Source: Microbulbifer variabilis (GTDB lineage Bacteria > Pseudomonadota > Gammaproteobacteria > Pseudomonadales > Cellvibrionaceae). From it: a stretch of DNA of 64,000 nucleotides. A program made the translations under genes and the position numbers. Below, in pieces: positions 56,370 through 64,000 of this stretch. The notes beneath the pieces were generated by a model that was not told the origin of the DNA, did no database searches, and saw nothing but the letters and a program-made list of their open reading frames with translations. Within the stretch, counting starts at the first letter, position 1. Every line of letters starts with the position of its first letter. The stretch is taken from assembly GCF_023716485.1 (NCBI RefSeq), contig NZ_CP092418.1, positions 3,021,001-3,085,000 of the forward strand. Direction: 5' to 3'.

Positions 56370-56784
56370 CTAGCTTTGATCGTAGACAGCGCGGCCACCC
56401 AAGCGCCCTACTCCGAGCAATTGAAATACTAGCTGGCCAACGTCACCGACCCGGACCTGATTTTTGATTTTCTCGACAGCTGTGGGCATCTTTACCAGGC
56501 CAGAAGTAGAGCAGTTCTACGCAGCCTTTTTTATCAAGAGTAAGAGCAACGCGGCGATTGACAATATCTGTAAGCCGGCGGTTGAGCGCTGGCAGGCCCA
56601 CTGCAAATCTGCCCTAGCCGCCAATAAACAGGCCAAAGAAATGTTTGAGCGCAGCAAGCGAGGGGGTAATGCGGTACTCATCGCCAATATGGAAAATAGC
56701 TTTAAGGCGTGCAAGCAAGAATCAGATAATGCAGCTTTTATCCGATCCAGAAAAGATCAAGCAGTTTTCCCGGCTGGTGTTTGA
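56370..56784 (+). pseudogene. Type I restriction HsdR, C-terminal remnant
   Basis: Plus-strand translation gives LANVTDPDLIFDFLD and, after a shift, GIFTRPEVEQFYAAFFI, ICKPAVERWQAH, KEMFERSKRGGNAVLIANMEN. These match the HsdR C-terminal helical region (xPEVxxFAxxFF, KPAVxRW, KRxxxxxLANxEN). Stops and a frameshift, with the helicase and nuclease domains missing, mark it as dead. No hsdM/hsdS is visible. Confidence 0.6.
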
Positions 56785-57811
56785 TTTATTAAATAGGCCT
56801 GAATGACTTACACGGAAAACGGGTTAATGCCGGTTACACATATATAGAGGATATTACCATAGCATGGCTCTCGGGTCTTGAACTTTCCGCTTCCGCCCGC
56901 TTTAGCAACCCAGGCCATGCCAATCTATAGGTAGGGGATGATCCCCTACCAGCAAAACACATAAACGCCCTCGATTTTTTATGCATCTTGCCAGCTTGTA
57001 ATTTTTTCAAGAAGAAGTACCTCAGTAGATAATTAGTGTTTTCGTTCTGCCCATTGAGTACTTCAATCTAATGTCGTTCTTTCAGGGCGACTGGTGGCAT
57101 CAGCTCCAGTAAGATTCCCAGCTTACCCATGTTGAAAATAACTAGCCTGGAACCAACGGGCCCCACATTACTATTGCCAAGGGCAGTATTTGTTATAACA
57201 ACCCAGGCATAAAATTGTGAGCCTAAATGAGACATGAATACAATATAATTTTCAATCACTCTCTTACAATAGAGCAGCGCAACGTGTATAGGGTTTTTAC
57301 CAGCAGCTATCCTGGCACACTAATCCTGCATTTAAATAGATTTTGACAACAAATGGTTAATAGTGACTACTAGGGACCAAAAGATATTTTCAAGCGCCAA
57401 CAAAGAGCAGCCTGACTCTTTTAAGCAGCCACAATACAGGAAAAAACTCAAGGCTTTATTTTAACTGCACAAGCACAATCAAGAACAGCTTGAAGAACCG
57501 TCCACCTTAGAGCTCTGACATCAAAAAAAGAATTTCCCCTGAAAAGGCAGAATAACGCTTAAGGTCGATCACGGGTATTTTGCACTGCACATAATATTGA
57601 TAAGTTATTAAGTTGTGACAACATCCACTTAGCCCCACACAAAATTCAGATGCTGCCAAATCAACCAGAGGTTAACAAATCAATCTCGATTAATTGCCTA
57701 GAGCCAGATAAAGTTCTAAGCCGGAGATAATTAAACTTAGTCAACTCAAGACCAGAGCATCCTCTTAAAACTTGTTATGCAATCACATAAACCTTGGAGA
57801 ATCATAAGAAA
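56785..57811. other. Long intergenic stretch with one palindrome
   Basis: GGTAGGGGA-TGA-TCCCCTACC (56930-56950) is a perfect 9-bp hairpin without a T-run. A 63-codon minus frame (57068-57259) is not convincing. The rest is AT-rich with nothing recognised. Confidence 0.5.
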
Positions 57812-58933
57812 ATGAACTTAGATAAATATATTCTTCTAACACTCTGCTTTATGTCTAGCGCTTTATGCTCCGCAGACACAATTAAAGTAGAAAATATATC
57901 TTACTCTGCCTCCATAATTAAAGTTGGTGCCGGCCAACCTGCAATTGCAGTAACTGACCTTAATTCAGACGGAAATCAAGATGTAATTATTGCAAACAAT
58001 TCGGACAACAACATAGTAACCTATCTTTCCAATGGCAATGGGACTTTGACACTAGCGGGAGATTTCCCCGCCGGTGACAGCCCTTCAGGTCTATCGACCT
58101 CTGACATCAATGGCGATGGGAACGTTGATGTTGTTATAGCCAACCACGAAACCTCATACGTCACCATGCTATTAGGAAATGGCAAAGGAGGTTTTAACCC
58201 CGCACCGAATTCACCATTAAACGTGTACGTAACACCTCACCCACATGCCGTCCGATTAAATGACCTTGATGGTGATAACAAAGTTGATCTGATTGTAGAC
58301 AACCGTAATCACGAAGGTTTACTCGTTCTCAAAGAACACGGGAATGGTGATTTTAAACTGCCAGGGAAGACTATCAAAGTGGGAGGAGACCCCTACCGGG
58401 GGTTTGCCATCAAAGACTTAAATAAAGACGGACACTCCGATTTGGTGACTCCAAATCAGAATGACATAGGCATATTAATAAATAAATCCGGCAAGGGTTC
58501 TTTCAGCTTAAGTAGTCTTGCGCAATCCGAAGTGCCATTTAGCGTTGAGGCGGCAGACATGAACGGAGACGGAAACATGGATTTACTTGTAGCGAACAAT
58601 CGCAATATCATTACTATAATCCCAGGAGATGGTAGCGGTAGTTTTCTTAAAAAGAAACAAATCGAAATCCAGGCATCTAATGGCGCCAAACAGATTGCAA
58701 CGGGAGATCTCAATGGCGATGATGTTGACGACGCTTTAGTCAGCAGTTGGTCAGGTGAAGTGCTTATTTTGATTGGAGGCCCGACGATCAAGTCAATCAA
58801 ATTTAAGAATTTTAACATTCCCAACCCATGGGGGGGCACACTTTTAGATTTAAACAAAGACGGTAAAAGTGACTTTATTGTTGCGGATGGCAACAGCAAT
58901 TTAGCAGCTGTGTATATAAGCCGGATAGAGTAA
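57812..58933 (+). CDS. Secreted FG-GAP/VCBS-type beta-propeller protein
   Basis: 373 aa from the ATG at 57812 (GGAGA upstream; an in-frame TTG at 57794 is possible). Signal peptide about 1-20 (LLTLCFMSSALCSA). Seven or so repeats with the calcium-binding signature D-x-N-x-D-G-x-x-D: TDLNSDGNQDVIIAN, SDINGDGNVDVVIAN, NDLDGDNKVDLIVDN, KDLNKDGHSDLVTPN, ADMNGDGNMDLLVAN, GDLNGDDVDDALVSS, LDLNKDGKSDFIVAD. This is the integrin-like FG-GAP propeller. Such proteins bind sugars, surfaces or partner proteins; no enzyme domain is attached. Calcium binding is inferred. Confidence 0.88.
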   Translation: MNLDKYILLTLCFMSSALCSADTIKVENISYSASIIKVGAGQPAIAVTDLNSDGNQDVIIANNSDNNIVTYLSNGNGTLTLAGDFPAGDSPSGLSTSDINGDGNVDVVIANHETSYVTMLLGNGKGGFNPAPNSPLNVYVTPHPHAVRLNDLDGDNKVDLIVDNRNHEGLLVLKEHGNGDFKLPGKTIKVGGDPYRGFAIKDLNKDGHSDLVTPNQNDIGILINKSGKGSFSLSSLAQSEVPFSVEAADMNGDGNMDLLVANNRNIITIIPGDGSGSFLKKKQIEIQASNGAKQIATGDLNGDDVDDALVSSWSGEVLILIGGPTIKSIKFKNFNIPNPWGGTLLDLNKDGKSDFIVADGNSNLAAVYISRIE

Positions 58934-59058
58934 CAGATACCCTATTGGATGTAATCTAAAGTTACTCCTGCAGCGTACCGGAATTAATTACCAGAGCAAC
59001 ATACCCACATAAATACAACCAACCTCTCAACCACAAAAAACCGCAGAAGGTTATCACC

Positions 59059-59916
59059 GTGAAAATAAAATCTCTTTTTGTTTTAGCTGCAACGACAACT
59101 ATAGCCGTCAACGCTTCTACGCAAGAAAGTAATGACGCGGTATCCGATGAGACCATCGCAAATCAACGAGCGAATTTAGAGAAAAGCACCACAGGGAAAA
59201 GCTTTGGCCCACAATCTCCACGAGATATTGAATCAATTTCCGGAAACCATACGATTTTCTTCGCTGCCGCACCAGCTCATACAGTTATGAATTTGTGCAA
59301 CATCCATTTTCATAAAAATGCTGAGCATAAAGGTGGAGAATTTACCCAGTATGCGGGCAATGGTGATGGACGTGGCTTTCTGTCAGGCTATAAATATTCC
59401 GGCACTCTTACCGCGGCCGAGTTAGCCCCACTTAATCAAGAAGTGTGCCCAAGCGATCATGGGAGTCTTTATCCGGGAGATACCATTGAAGTCCATTACG
59501 TCCACTCATCCGCCAAAATCAAGCCGGGCCCAACCTTGGGTTCCTGCTTTAATGAAGAGATTAAGAATCCACAATTGCGTGTAGAAACGCAAGTTTATGT
59601 CTTGGTGAATGATTCCACTGCTTTAGACTTTGTAAAGCTAACTGCCCATGATGAAAAAAGTGGTTTTCAACAAGCCTTGGGCATTCCCAGCAATACTGGA
59701 AAGCCAATTCAGTATTCAGGTTCCACCACCGGTCCAGATTACAATGAACAAGGCTCCCCTTATCAAGTCACCTGGAGTGTCCGCCCCAACGTTGCCAAGG
59801 TCAACATTACTTCTGTGGGCAACTGGTGCAAGGACAATATCTTTAATGAAGATCATGCTCACGGTGTAAGGAATCTGATCCAGAACCCCAAGCTTCTCTC
59901 CGAGATTAAACACTAA
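59059..59916 (+). CDS. Delta-class carbonic anhydrase, exported
   Basis: 285 aa, GTG start with AGAAGG 8 bases upstream. Signal peptide about 1-19. The catalytic region shows MNLCNIHFHKNAEHKGGEF with H83, H85, H90 and E94, and a second metal-side block TIEVHYVHSSAKIKPG with H146/H149; C80, C130 and C163 may form disulfides. These features match the delta class first found in diatoms (TWCA1) and later in bacteria, which hydrates CO2 using zinc. Export points to CO2/bicarbonate handling in the periplasm. Monocistronic. Confidence 0.85.
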   Translation: MKIKSLFVLAATTTIAVNASTQESNDAVSDETIANQRANLEKSTTGKSFGPQSPRDIESISGNHTIFFAAAPAHTVMNLCNIHFHKNAEHKGGEFTQYAGNGDGRGFLSGYKYSGTLTAAELAPLNQEVCPSDHGSLYPGDTIEVHYVHSSAKIKPGPTLGSCFNEEIKNPQLRVETQVYVLVNDSTALDFVKLTAHDEKSGFQQALGIPSNTGKPIQYSGSTTGPDYNEQGSPYQVTWSVRPNVAKVNITSVGNWCKDNIFNEDHAHGVRNLIQNPKLLSEIKH

Positions 59917-60147
59917 ACACCCATGGCAAGAATAAAACTACCAGCGTGATCCTATCCAACAACAACGGACACGCCACTAAGCGGCTAACGACCCCTCAAA
60001 CAGCTCAAGGCTACTAATGTATGGATGCCAACTAATGCCATAGCTAAACCACCCTGCTTCTTGGTTAACCGGAGTAGGAGCTGACCACTACTCTCCTTTG
60101 CATGATGGTCAATATTTAACCTCAAGTACTCTTTTTCATAAAAGTAC

Positions 60148-60174
60148 TTGACGCTCCATGGAGAAGTCTATATT
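60148..60174 (+). promoter_or_regulatory. sigma70-like promoter of tRNA-Arg copy 2
   Basis: TTGACG (60148-60153) and TATATT (60169-60174), 15-nt spacer, 18 bases before the tRNA. Confidence 0.7.
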
Positions 60175-60192
60175 GTGCGCACCCTCAACGAC

Positions 60193-60269
60193 GCGCTCGT
60201 AGCTCAGCTGGATAGAGTACCTGGCTACGAACCAGGCGGTCGGAGGTTCGAATCCTCCCGAGCGCGCCA
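60193..60269 (+). tRNA. tRNA-Arg(ACG), copy 2
   Basis: 77 nt including CCA, identical to 42357-42433. It has its own promoter and terminator of unlike sequence, so it is an ordinary second gene copy rather than a fragment restored by an integration event. Confidence 0.97.
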
Positions 60270-60273
60270 TTTC

Positions 60274-60307
60274 AAAAGGGCTTGCATCTCCGGATGCAAG
60301 CCCTTTT
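60274..60307 (+). terminator. Terminator of tRNA-Arg copy 2
   Basis: A 15-bp stem at 60274-60288 / 60293-60307 around TCCG, with a T-run on the 3' side. Confidence 0.93.
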
Positions 60308-60443
60308 TTTATTTCTTCAGTAGATAGATTCACAAGTAGCGATTGCAGGCATACGACCATACACTTCTCATTAGCCTAAGGTAATCTCGGCTTCGGCCCG
60401 GCAGCATTCACTAACTCTTTAAGTAAGAGTGGCCTGCAGTCTT

Positions 60444-61613
60444 ATGCTTAAGCGTGCGATTTTAGCCCTACTCTGTATCCTTGTAATTTATATTGTTGCC
60501 GCTTACGTCTACAACAAGCACTTTACTCAGTCTGCCACCTTCAAAAGCTCCCCCTCCGAGCCCGAACGATCTGAAAGCCTGGATTACCTCAAAGAAAAAG
60601 ACACCATCAAAATCTTGATTGTAGATGGCGGCGGTGTCCGTGGGCTCATCCCCTTATATGTGCTCAACTATATCGAGAACAAACTAAACAAACCTATTAG
60701 CGAAGTTTTTGATGTTTATAGTGGTGTATCCAGCGGTGCTATTGTAGCCAGCGGCATCAACATCCCTGAAAAATTTATTCCCAAAAACTACACCGGGCAT
60801 GATTCAGCCACAGAGTACTTAATACAACTCTATAAAGAAGAAAGTGACTATTTGTTTTCCTCACCCTGGTATCACGATCTATTGACAGGCTGGGGGCTTT
60901 TTTCCCCCTCCTTCATGGGAGAACGGCTCCACCGTGTACTGGAAAACCACTATACAAAGTCGCTTTCTTTTACAGACTTAAATAACTTTGTCCTTATTCC
61001 TGCACTGGACATTCACAGTGGTGAAATACACCTTTTCAAAAATCGTGGGGATGCAATCAAACAATTACCTACCGACAGCTTATACCAACTTATCACGGCA
61101 GCAGTCAGTGCCGAGACCGCCTTTCCCCCGGTAGTCTTCAAAACACCAGAGCAAACCAGAGTGCACCGTTACTTTGCCGATGCAGGTCTAGCCATGAATA
61201 ACCCCACCAGTCTGGTGCTACTTGATATCCTTAAAGAGTTCCCAAATAAAAACTACTACGTTCTAATATTGGGGGCAGGTTCACCACCATTGGCCAGTAG
61301 CGAGGTAGATTATAGTGAGCTAAAAAACTGGGGGCGCATTCGCTGGATACGAGATGCTTTTTCTAATATCCAGAGATATATGGACCTTCAACAATTATAC
61401 GCTCTTGATCTCGCCCAACATTTCTCCGATAGCGACCGCCTAGAATACGATTATCTCAATATCGAAATTGCTGATCCATTCGTCGATATCTTTGACTACG
61501 ACTCCCTACACCATTTAAAAATTTATGCCGACCGCTTGATTGAAGAAAATCAACAGGACATACAAAGAATTATCGAGCGGCTCAGCCAGCCAGATGGAAC
61601 ATCTTCTCAATAG
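60444..61613 (+). CDS. Membrane-anchored patatin-like phospholipase
   Basis: 389 aa from the ATG at 60444 (a GTG at 60429 is an alternative). One N-terminal membrane segment (ILALLCILVIYIVAAYVY, about 5-23) anchors a patatin domain (about 45-345): oxyanion loop GGGVRG (about 61-66), nucleophile S96 in GVSSG and D246 in DAG. The Ser-Asp dyad is complete, so acyl-ester hydrolysis of phospholipids or lipids is expected, with the catalytic domain outside the cytoplasm. A decayed second copy of its C-terminus lies downstream. Confidence 0.92.
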   Translation: MLKRAILALLCILVIYIVAAYVYNKHFTQSATFKSSPSEPERSESLDYLKEKDTIKILIVDGGGVRGLIPLYVLNYIENKLNKPISEVFDVYSGVSSGAIVASGINIPEKFIPKNYTGHDSATEYLIQLYKEESDYLFSSPWYHDLLTGWGLFSPSFMGERLHRVLENHYTKSLSFTDLNNFVLIPALDIHSGEIHLFKNRGDAIKQLPTDSLYQLITAAVSAETAFPPVVFKTPEQTRVHRYFADAGLAMNNPTSLVLLDILKEFPNKNYYVLILGAGSPPLASSEVDYSELKNWGRIRWIRDAFSNIQRYMDLQQLYALDLAQHFSDSDRLEYDYLNIEIADPFVDIFDYDSLHHLKIYADRLIEENQQDIQRIIERLSQPDGTSSQ

Positions 61614-61752
61614 AAGCTCATTATAAGTTCGAATATTTGAGCATCTATATTTTCGCTGATTACTAAATATTTTCCCCTGCCCTTAACTTTCGATAGTTCA
61701 CCTGCAGTTTTTATGCCCTGAAGATCACCTAGTTACTCAGAAAAACTGTACA

Positions 61753-61830
61753 GAATACGATTATCTCGATGATGATATTACCTGTCCTTTTGTTGACCTC
61801 CTCGACCATCAACGCCATTGCCCCTTGAAA
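61753..61830 (+). pseudogene. Relic of a second patatin C-terminus
   Basis: EYDYLDDDITCPFVDLLDH, then CPLK and a stop, mirrors the intact gene's EYDYLNIEIADPFVDIFDY segment near 61445-61505. It shows that a tandem copy once existed and was deleted. Only about 26 codons remain in the 61614-61974 gap; the rest is unrecognised. Confidence 0.65.
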
Positions 61831-61974
61831 TGTCTCACTGTTAGACTTATCGGGCAGATAAAGATAATCCTAGGTTGTATTGTTAAGTTTTTAGACAAGG
61901 CACCCCGACAAATCCAACTCTCCCGGCTCCACAAGATCAATACTATTTGATTGACTATTTAATTTCACTTTACC

Positions 61975-62439
61975 ATGCAGGAGCAGTTTCCCAGGCAATT
62001 CCTACTAGATATGAAACGTATCCAGGGCGTCAATCTGCTGCACTTTATGATCTGGGTATGCCTGGTACCTCCCATACCACTTTTTGTTTTCTCCTATTTC
62101 CTGGAGAGCCAAGAGCCGTTAACTCTAATCATTAGTGCCAATCAGAAAACCTGGCTATCCCTTGCCTTTGCCAGCTACATCTCCACCCTAATTGCTTTCG
62201 CATTTTCGGGCAGGCTCCTTAGATCACATCCCGCTGCAGCGGTTACCCCTTTTGCTCTATTGATTCCAGTAGTAGGTATTATCACTTCTTGTATTATCCT
62301 GGACGAAAAGTTACAGACCATAGAAATTATAGGCTTTGCGTTGATTATGGCTGGGCTTATATGCAACTCCTTATATGGTAGATTATTAGGGCTAAAAAAG
62401 CCCCTGGGTAAACCGTTCAGGCTCCCAAAGATTGAGTAG
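61975..62439 (+). pseudogene. EamA-family transporter, C-terminal half only
   Basis: 154 codons. Four membrane segments: MIWVCLVPPIPLFVFSYFL, LAFASYISTLIAFAFSG, AVTPFALLIPVVGIITSCIIL and IIGFALIMAGLICNSL. The sequence PPIPLF ... SRLLRSHPAAAVTPFALLIPVVG is the second half of O-acetylserine/amino-acid exporters of the EamA (YdeD-like) group. The first five helices are missing and the upstream DNA is patatin debris. A non-functional, truncated copy is most likely, although the remaining half is open. Confidence 0.7.
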
Positions 62440-62482
62440 ACATAATCTCGATGCTCTCAAAGAGAGCACCCTCAGAGAAAGA

Positions 62483-64000
62483 TTAAACAATTTCATATTT
62501 AAAGGTGTAGGGCGCAAGCTGTTCCGTAAGGGCGCCCTCCAAGCTAGAGTTCCCTCCTGTGGTAACCCTAGCAATAGTGCCAAGTACCTTATCCTGCTCC
62601 ACCTTTACCTGGTTGCTGGCAGTGGCCATGTCTGTTCCCCTCACCAACTGATCAATAATCCCCTGAATACACAAACGAATCTCTTCCATTTCCAAAGCGG
62701 GCTTGAAAATCTTGCCAACCGCTGTAGCAGGGAGTTCGGCACGGAGCACAATTCTTCTGGGAATGGCCGCTCGCTCAGTAATATTTTCTTTGGCATAGGT
62801 AGTAATTGCTTCAAGCAGGGCTTTGGCCAAATCATCCATTACAACCTCATGCCCTTTGACTATCAGGGGACTAATCGCTTCCTCTGATAACTTGACGTAG
62901 GCGACAGGAACCTCTCCCGCGTGGGCATCTGGTGTACCTACCGCTGCAGCCATAGCAACGGAAGGATGCTGGCAAAGCACCTCTTCTATCAATTTGGGCT
63001 CAATATTATGCCCTCCACGTACTATCAACTCTTTTTTTCGGCCTGTGAGCCAAAAATAGCCATCTTCATCCTGCCTGCCCAAATCCCCGGTGTTAAACCA
63101 GCGCTGTCCTTGAGCATCTTCTACCCATATCCCCTGATTATGCTCAGGATTAAGGTAACCATTAAATACATTATTCCCATGAATCAGCAGATTACCGATT
63201 TCATTGGCCTGGCTATACCGAATGAAGTTGCCTTGCTCATCCAGCTGGGCACTTCTCATCTCTTGCAGCGGTAAACGCAGCCCGATAGAACCCACCTTCT
63301 TCACGCCATGTGGTGGGGTGAGACTGCTAGCGCAAGTACCTTCCGTTAAACCATATCCCTCTACGATTTGCACACCGGTTATACGCTCAAAAGCATTAAA
63401 AACCTCAACCGGCATAGGCGCCGCGCCGCACAAAGCCATTTGTAGGGAGGAGATATCGCACTGATTTACTGGCTGCTGCAGCAAAGTGGAATAAACTGTG
63501 GGCACAGCGCTGAAGCTGTTCACGCGGTAGAACTCAATAATTTTCCAAAAATTACTGAAGACATCCTCACCTCGGTAACCTTGAGGGGTCATTAATACCA
63601 CTTCGCAACCATTAATAAAGGCTGCTAGCCCCGTCACAATTGCCGCATTCACATGAAAAAGTGGCAGGCCACACAAGATAACTTTTCCTGGCCCCATAAT
63701 GTCGCCAGCTACCAGACCTATACTTTTTGCATTGGCCAGTTCATTCCCGTGTGTATGGGTAGCAATTTTTGGTAGGCCTGTTGTGCCCCCGGTACAAAAT
63801 AGAGAGGCGGTATCATCACTGTGGATACTGCGTTTGAAATTCAAGTGGCTAGATGGTTGCTGCTTAAGTGCCGACTGGTAGGCTATCCGCTTTTTACCTT
63901 GCAGCGGGGGTAGCCGTCTGCGGTATTGATACTGTATCGCACTAGCCGCAATGCCTTTAAACCCCCCTGCATGATAAGCTGGGTCCACATGGAAGATATT
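62483..64000 (-). CDS. Acyl-CoA synthetase (AMP-binding), N-terminus outside window
   Basis: 506 codons visible; the frame is open to the window edge, so the start lies upstream. Motif I LFCTGGTTGLPKIATHTHGN, A5 EGYGLTEGT, A7 FNTGDLG, A8 DGYFWLTGRKKELIVRGGHNIEP and the C-terminal A10-like lysine in TAVGKIFKP (K binding the adenylate) are present. It activates a carboxylic acid to acyl-AMP and acyl-CoA. The long C-terminus and FadD/DitJ-like segments suggest fatty or terpenoid acids. An adjacent gene for the next step is not in the window. Confidence 0.92.
   Translation of the reverse strand, partial: NIFHVDPAYHAGGFKGIAASAIQYQYRRRLPPLQGKKRIAYQSALKQQPSSHLNFKRSIHSDDTASLFCTGGTTGLPKIATHTHGNELANAKSIGLVAGDIMGPGKVILCGLPLFHVNAAIVTGLAAFINGCEVVLMTPQGYRGEDVFSNFWKIIEFYRVNSFSAVPTVYSTLLQQPVNQCDISSLQMALCGAAPMPVEVFNAFERITGVQIVEGYGLTEGTCASSLTPPHGVKKVGSIGLRLPLQEMRSAQLDEQGNFIRYSQANEIGNLLIHGNNVFNGYLNPEHNQGIWVEDAQGQRWFNTGDLGRQDEDGYFWLTGRKKELIVRGGHNIEPKLIEEVLCQHPSVAMAAAVGTPDAHAGEVPVAYVKLSEEAISPLIVKGHEVVMDDLAKALLEAITTYAKENITERAAIPRRIVLRAELPATAVGKIFKPALEMEEIRLCIQGIIDQLVRGTDMATASNQVKVEQDKVLGTIARVTTGGNSSLEGALTEQLAPYTFKYEIV

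Noticed and set aside
57068-57259. 63-codon minus-strand frame
   Set aside because: GTG start without ribosome site, no recognisable domain; probably debris.
42357-60269. Island with attL/attR made by integration into tRNA-Arg
   Set aside because: The full 77-bp tRNA is present twice with separate, different promoters and terminators; site-specific integration normally duplicates only the 3' end, and no integrase gene was found.
1-64000. CRISPR array
   Set aside because: No set of regularly spaced direct repeats was seen anywhere in the window.

Overview
The window looks like a chromosomal segment of a marine gammaproteobacterium, most likely a Microbulbifer-type member of the Cellvibrionales. 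This is inferred from the CsrA and TonB-receptor sequences, the Ser/Gly-linker lipoprotein, the secreted propeller and FG-GAP proteins and the sulfur genes; no marker gene fixes the genus. Base composition is uneven. The TonB-receptor pair (11.5-14.1 kb) and the block from 33.6 to 42.3 kb are visibly GC-richer, with core-like codon use, while most of the rest is AT-rich accessory DNA.

Layout. 0-1.6 kb: a LytS/LytTR two-component pair, cut by the window edge. 2-9.8 kb: single enzyme genes (condensation-fold acyltransferase, transketolase, SnoaL-like and ABM-like small proteins, an SDR lacking its catalytic Tyr/Lys, an aliphatic amidase/formamidase). 10.5-14.1 kb: a DUF4360 protein and a TonB-dependent receptor, the latter translationally coupled to a CPWC thioredoxin-fold protein. 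14.1-19.9 kb: a decayed IS30-type transposase, a PD40 propeller protein, a DUF2267 protein, an amidase-signature hydrolase, an O-methyltransferase and a TetR regulator. 20.4-20.9 kb: csrA behind a nested hairpin. 21.2-25.7 kb: an S9 peptidase operon divergent from a BNR-type lipoprotein. 26.2-30.4 kb: two SDRs and a periplasmic DJ-1/PfpI protein divergent from a LysR regulator. 31.3-33.5 kb: a large lipoprotein of unknown function.

33.6-40 kb is a coherent persulfide/sulfur locus: SulP permease, DUF442 transferase/phosphatase and persulfide dioxygenase on the minus strand, divergent from a BigR-type ArsR repressor, two YeeE/YedE half-transporters and a second SulP. An AT-rich palindrome sits between the two arms. 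A UvrD-type helicase follows.

42.4-60.3 kb lies between two identical tRNA-Arg(ACG) genes, each with its own promoter and terminator. It holds a large FN3-SpvB-RHS polymorphic-toxin gene whose frame is broken by exactly two in-frame stops, a coupled candidate immunity lipoprotein, and a collection of dead mobile or defence genes: a split XRE regulator, UmuC, a secreted HNH nuclease, HsdR and one unrecognised protein. A few intact secreted proteins are mixed in, including a delta-class carbonic anhydrase. 60.4-64 kb: a membrane-anchored patatin-like lipase with a relic of a second copy, a truncated EamA transporter and the C-terminal part of an acyl-CoA synthetase.

The strongest candidates for new biology are the RHS toxin/immunity pair with the unidentified papain-like C-terminal domain, the CxxC TonB receptor/thioredoxin couple, the twin-SulP persulfide locus, and the hairpin preceding csrA.
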